A stretch of DNA of 7,518 nucleotides from Actinomycetes bacterium (GTDB lineage Bacteria; Actinomycetota; Acidimicrobiia; Acidimicrobiales; Palsa-688): the NCBI GenBank assembly GCA_021846485.1, contig JAJZWW010000151.1, positions 1-7,518 of the forward strand, written 5' to 3'. Position numbers and translations under genes: made by a program. Shown one piece after another: positions 5,930 to 7,518 of the stretch (position 1 is the stretch's first letter; each line of letters starts with the position of its first letter). The notes beneath the pieces are model-generated. The model worked only from the letters and a program-made list of their open reading frames with translations, was not told the origin of the DNA and did no database searches.

Positions 5930-6948
5930 GTGACCCATCCGCTGAGCCACGGCGAGCACGTTGGCGCCGTCGTCGATCAGCAGGCTCGCGTGGCTGTGGC
6001 GGATGTCGTAGGTCCGCAGGCTCTCGGGCAGTCCCGCGGCGCGCAGGGCCGGGCGCACGACCCTGGCCCGGAACCCGTCCCGGTTGACCGGCCGTCCGTG
6101 CCGGTTGACGATGAGGGGGTCGTCTCGTCTCACCACCGCTCGGCGCGCAAGGTGGGCTGCGAGCTCAACACCCGGCCCGGGCCTGGATGACCGCCACCGG
6201 CCGGCTCACCGGTTCGGAGTTCGAGGTGGACGGCGTGGCGTATCGGGCCGGGGATCGGGTCGTCGCCCTCACCCCCGATCACGTAGCAGGGCTGGTCACC
6301 TCCCAGCGAGCCACCGTGACTACCGTCGACGTCAACGCCGGGATGGTCATCGTGTGCACTGAGGACGACCGCGAGGTCACCCTCCGCCCCGGCCAGCTGG
6401 GTCCGGACCGCTTCGCGCACGCCTACGCGACCACCGTGCACCGCTTCCAAGGCTCGACTGTCGACCGCGCCCACCTCTACGCAGACGGCGGCGGACGCTA
6501 GCTGGCGTATGTGGCCATGAGCCGCGCCCGGCATGCCTCGAGCGTCTACGTGGTCGCCGACGACCTCGACCAGGCGAGAGAAGACCTCGCCCGGGACTGG
6601 GTCACCCGGCGCACCCCCATCTGGGCGATCGACACCGTCCGCCCCACCCCCAGCGACCCGCAGAAGGTCGGGGAGCGGGAACTGGCCGGGATCGTCGCCC
6701 TCCGCCACGCCCGGGACCGGCTCCTCGCGACCGCCACCCGCCCCGGACCGCCACCCACGCCCCCACAGCAGGCCAAAACCGTCCGAGCCGCGCTCGCCCA
6801 GGCCCGCCAGCGCCTCGCCGAGCTTGTCGACACCGTCAACTGACCTGGCCGTGATCGCGAGCGCCTACAAGACGGGCCCGATCGGTGACGCCGCCTGTCA
6901 AGCTGCCCTTGCTGACTCACGGCTCGGCCAGCTCAAGCATGCCGCGCG

Positions 6949-6964
6949 CTCCGGAGCTCCGGAG
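6949..6964 (+). repeat. 8-bp tandem duplication causing a frameshift
   Basis: CTCCGGAG is present twice back to back. Removing one copy joins LKHAARSG (frame 2) to GWRERRQAHR (frame 1) in one reading frame, as ARSGGWRERRQA. The duplication is therefore the evident cause of this frameshift in the relaxase remnant. Confidence 0.7.
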
Positions 6965-6988
6965 GGTGGAGGGAACGCCGTCAAGCCC

Positions 6989-7018
6989 ACCGCTACCGCC
7001 ACCGCCACCGCCACCGAG
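6989..7018 (+). repeat. Hexanucleotide tandem repeat (ACCGCC-type, five units)
   Basis: Units are ACCGCT, ACCGCC three times and ACCGAG, inside the relaxase remnant. In frame 1 they encode an Arg/His alternation (HRYRHRHRHRG). This is a simple slippage-type repeat in a decaying gene. Confidence 0.7.
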
Positions 7019-7418
7019 GACCGGCTCGCCCACTCGTCGCCGCCGAACGAGGACGGGTCGAGCAGGAGGTCAGCGGCCTCGAGACCACGCTCCATGATCT
7101 CGACCAGGCGGCCGCCGCCGCCGGGCGGCGCTGGCATCAAGCCGCCGGCCAGCACGCCGCCGCTGCCCGGGCGAGCAGCGCCTCGGCTGGGCCCTCCAGG
7201 TCGCCCGGCGGCGCCTCGAACAGCCCGACCGGGCCACCCCACGCCGTCCTACGCCGGGCAACTGGCAACCAGCCCACCGTCACGTCGTCGAGCCCGAGCC
7301 GCCGGAGGCCACGCATGAGGTCGCAGGGCTGTAGCCGCTCCACGCCCGCCTACTCCGGACCAGCCTGACATTATGGAGCGGTCACTCAGCTGTGGAGTTT
7401 CGCACTTTTGAGGTCTGC

Positions 7419-7518
7419 CTACTCACGCGGGCGTGACCCCGAGCGGCCAGGACGTCCCCGACGGCGAGAGTCGGCTTCAACTGCTTGGTGGGTCAGCTCG
7501 TGCAGCTCGGCGACGAGC
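7419..7518 (-). other. Possible 3' end of a gene entering from the right edge
   Basis: The - strand has 32 codons open from the right edge to a TAG at 7421-7419, reading LVAELHELTHQAVEAD and then an Arg/Gly/Ser-rich tail. I do not recognise a family, and in this GC content a 32-codon open stretch is easily chance. No start is visible. The adjoining 7335-7418 is less GC-rich than the surroundings and holds nothing I can name. Confidence 0.2.
7423..7436. repeat. Short inverted repeat (6-bp arms)
   Basis: TCACGC, a GG spacer and GCGTGA form an almost continuous 14-bp dyad just inside the end of the open - strand frame. It is compatible with a dimeric protein-binding site, but too short to claim a function. 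Confidence 0.25.

Larger units (their letters stand above)
5548..6184 (-). pseudogene. Tyrosine recombinase (integrase) remnant, C-terminal half, interrupted
   Basis: This is the C-terminal catalytic part of a phage/ICE-type tyrosine recombinase, which would cut and rejoin DNA at attachment sites. Reading leftwards from about 6175, ELAAHLARR and DDPLIVNRHGRPVNRDGF lead to the box II region TYDIRHSHASLLIDDGANV (Arg codon 5999-6001), then VLAVAQRMGH ending at 5930. The family continues with T/S-D-P-x-V-T-x-R-V-Y-x-H-L-F. That continuation is found only after the inserted element: TDPGVT (5710-5693), then, one frame over, RVYGHLFEGAQRDLT with the nucleophilic Tyr at 5682-5680, and a stop at 5550-5548. 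The gene is therefore broken three ways: the N-terminal domain and first catalytic Arg are missing upstream of about 6180, a 219-base interruption splits RMGH from TDPGVT, and about one extra base near 5687-5694 shifts the frame before RVYGH. It is clearly non-functional. Confidence 0.82.
6172..7334 (+). pseudogene. MobF/TraA-type relaxase-helicase remnant, C-terminal part
   Basis: This is the C-terminal part of a conjugative relaxase with a RecD/TraI-like helicase, which nicks and unwinds transferred DNA. Segments in order: TATGRLTGSEFEVDG and VAYRAGDRVVAL (6190-6270); ATTVHRFQGSTVDRAHLYAD (helicase motif V region, about 6430-6486); an in-frame TAG at 6499-6501 where relatives read Glu (GAG); LAYVAMSRARHASSVYVVAD (motif VI); then an Ala/Arg-rich coiled-coil tail ending TGA 6841-6843. 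Similarity continues in other frames: DLAVIASAYKTGPIGDAA and LGQLKHAARSG (frame 2), GWRERRQAHR and GRVEQEVSGLETTLHDLDQA (frame 1), and GEQRLGWALQVARRRLEQPD (frame 3) to TAG 7332-7334. The damage is one nonsense codon, a likely +1 near 6840, an 8-bp duplication at 6949-6964 and a likely -1 near 7170. The relaxase and most helicase motifs are missing. Family assignment is from motifs and context. Confidence 0.8.

Noticed and set aside
4899..5933. 344-codon + strand open frame after egsA
   Set aside because: It lies antisense to the PIN/antitoxin frame and the integrase remnant. Its translation has no recognisable motif and is typical of antisense open frames in GC-rich DNA.
6130..6708. 192-codon - strand frame opposite the relaxase remnant
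   Set aside because: Its translation is motif-poor, whereas the + strand carries clear helicase motifs over the same bases.
6511..6843. Separate 110-aa gene starting MSRARHAS
   Set aside because: It is the continuation of the relaxase frame after the TAG. Its first residues are helicase motif VI, and the ATG is an internal Met codon.
6989..7018. Possible CRISPR-like repeat
   Set aside because: Six-base units without spacers form a simple tandem repeat, not a CRISPR array.

Overview
The window is very GC-rich with strong third-position G/C bias, frequent GTG starts and overlapping stop/start codons. This points to a high-GC Actinomycetota-type bacterium. No rRNA or other marker gene is present to place it more precisely, so the assignment is an inference.

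Region 1 (1-4906, + strand) is a compact, intact L-arabinose catabolic operon. The order is araB (ribulokinase, cut by the left edge), araA (L-arabinose isomerase), araD (L-ribulose-5-phosphate 4-epimerase) and an araM/egsA-type sn-glycerol-1-phosphate dehydrogenase. araB/araA share an ATGA overlap and araD/egsA share a GTGA overlap. araD has its own strong Shine-Dalgarno 47 nt after araA. AraA, AraB and AraD convert L-arabinose to L-ribulose, then L-ribulose-5-phosphate, then D-xylulose-5-phosphate. AraM/EgsA-family enzymes reduce dihydroxyacetone phosphate to sn-glycerol-1-phosphate, and B. subtilis also carries araM in its ara operon.

Region 2 (4830-5474, - strand) is a convergent toxin-antitoxin-like locus. 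A short acidic antitoxin-like segment runs, without a stop codon, into a PIN-domain (VapC-like) protein. The usual PIN C-terminus appears lost, and the frame continues antisense into the 3' end of egsA.

Region 3 (5548-7334) is a graveyard of mobile-element genes. On the - strand is the C-terminal catalytic half of a tyrosine recombinase. It is split by a roughly 213-bp insertion with 11-bp perfect terminal inverted repeats, and it also carries a +1 frameshift. Abutting it near 6170-6185, on the + strand, is the C-terminal part of a MobF/TraA-type relaxase-helicase. That remnant is broken by an in-frame TAG, a probable +1 shift, an 8-bp tandem duplication and a probable -1 shift. Together they look like remains of an old integrative/conjugative element beside the ara operon.

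Region 4 (7335-7518) has no convincing gene. It holds a short - strand reading frame open at the right edge and a small inverted repeat.

I see no RNA gene, no CRISPR array and no clearly new defence or biosynthetic system. The most unusual item is the short inverted-repeat element inside the recombinase.
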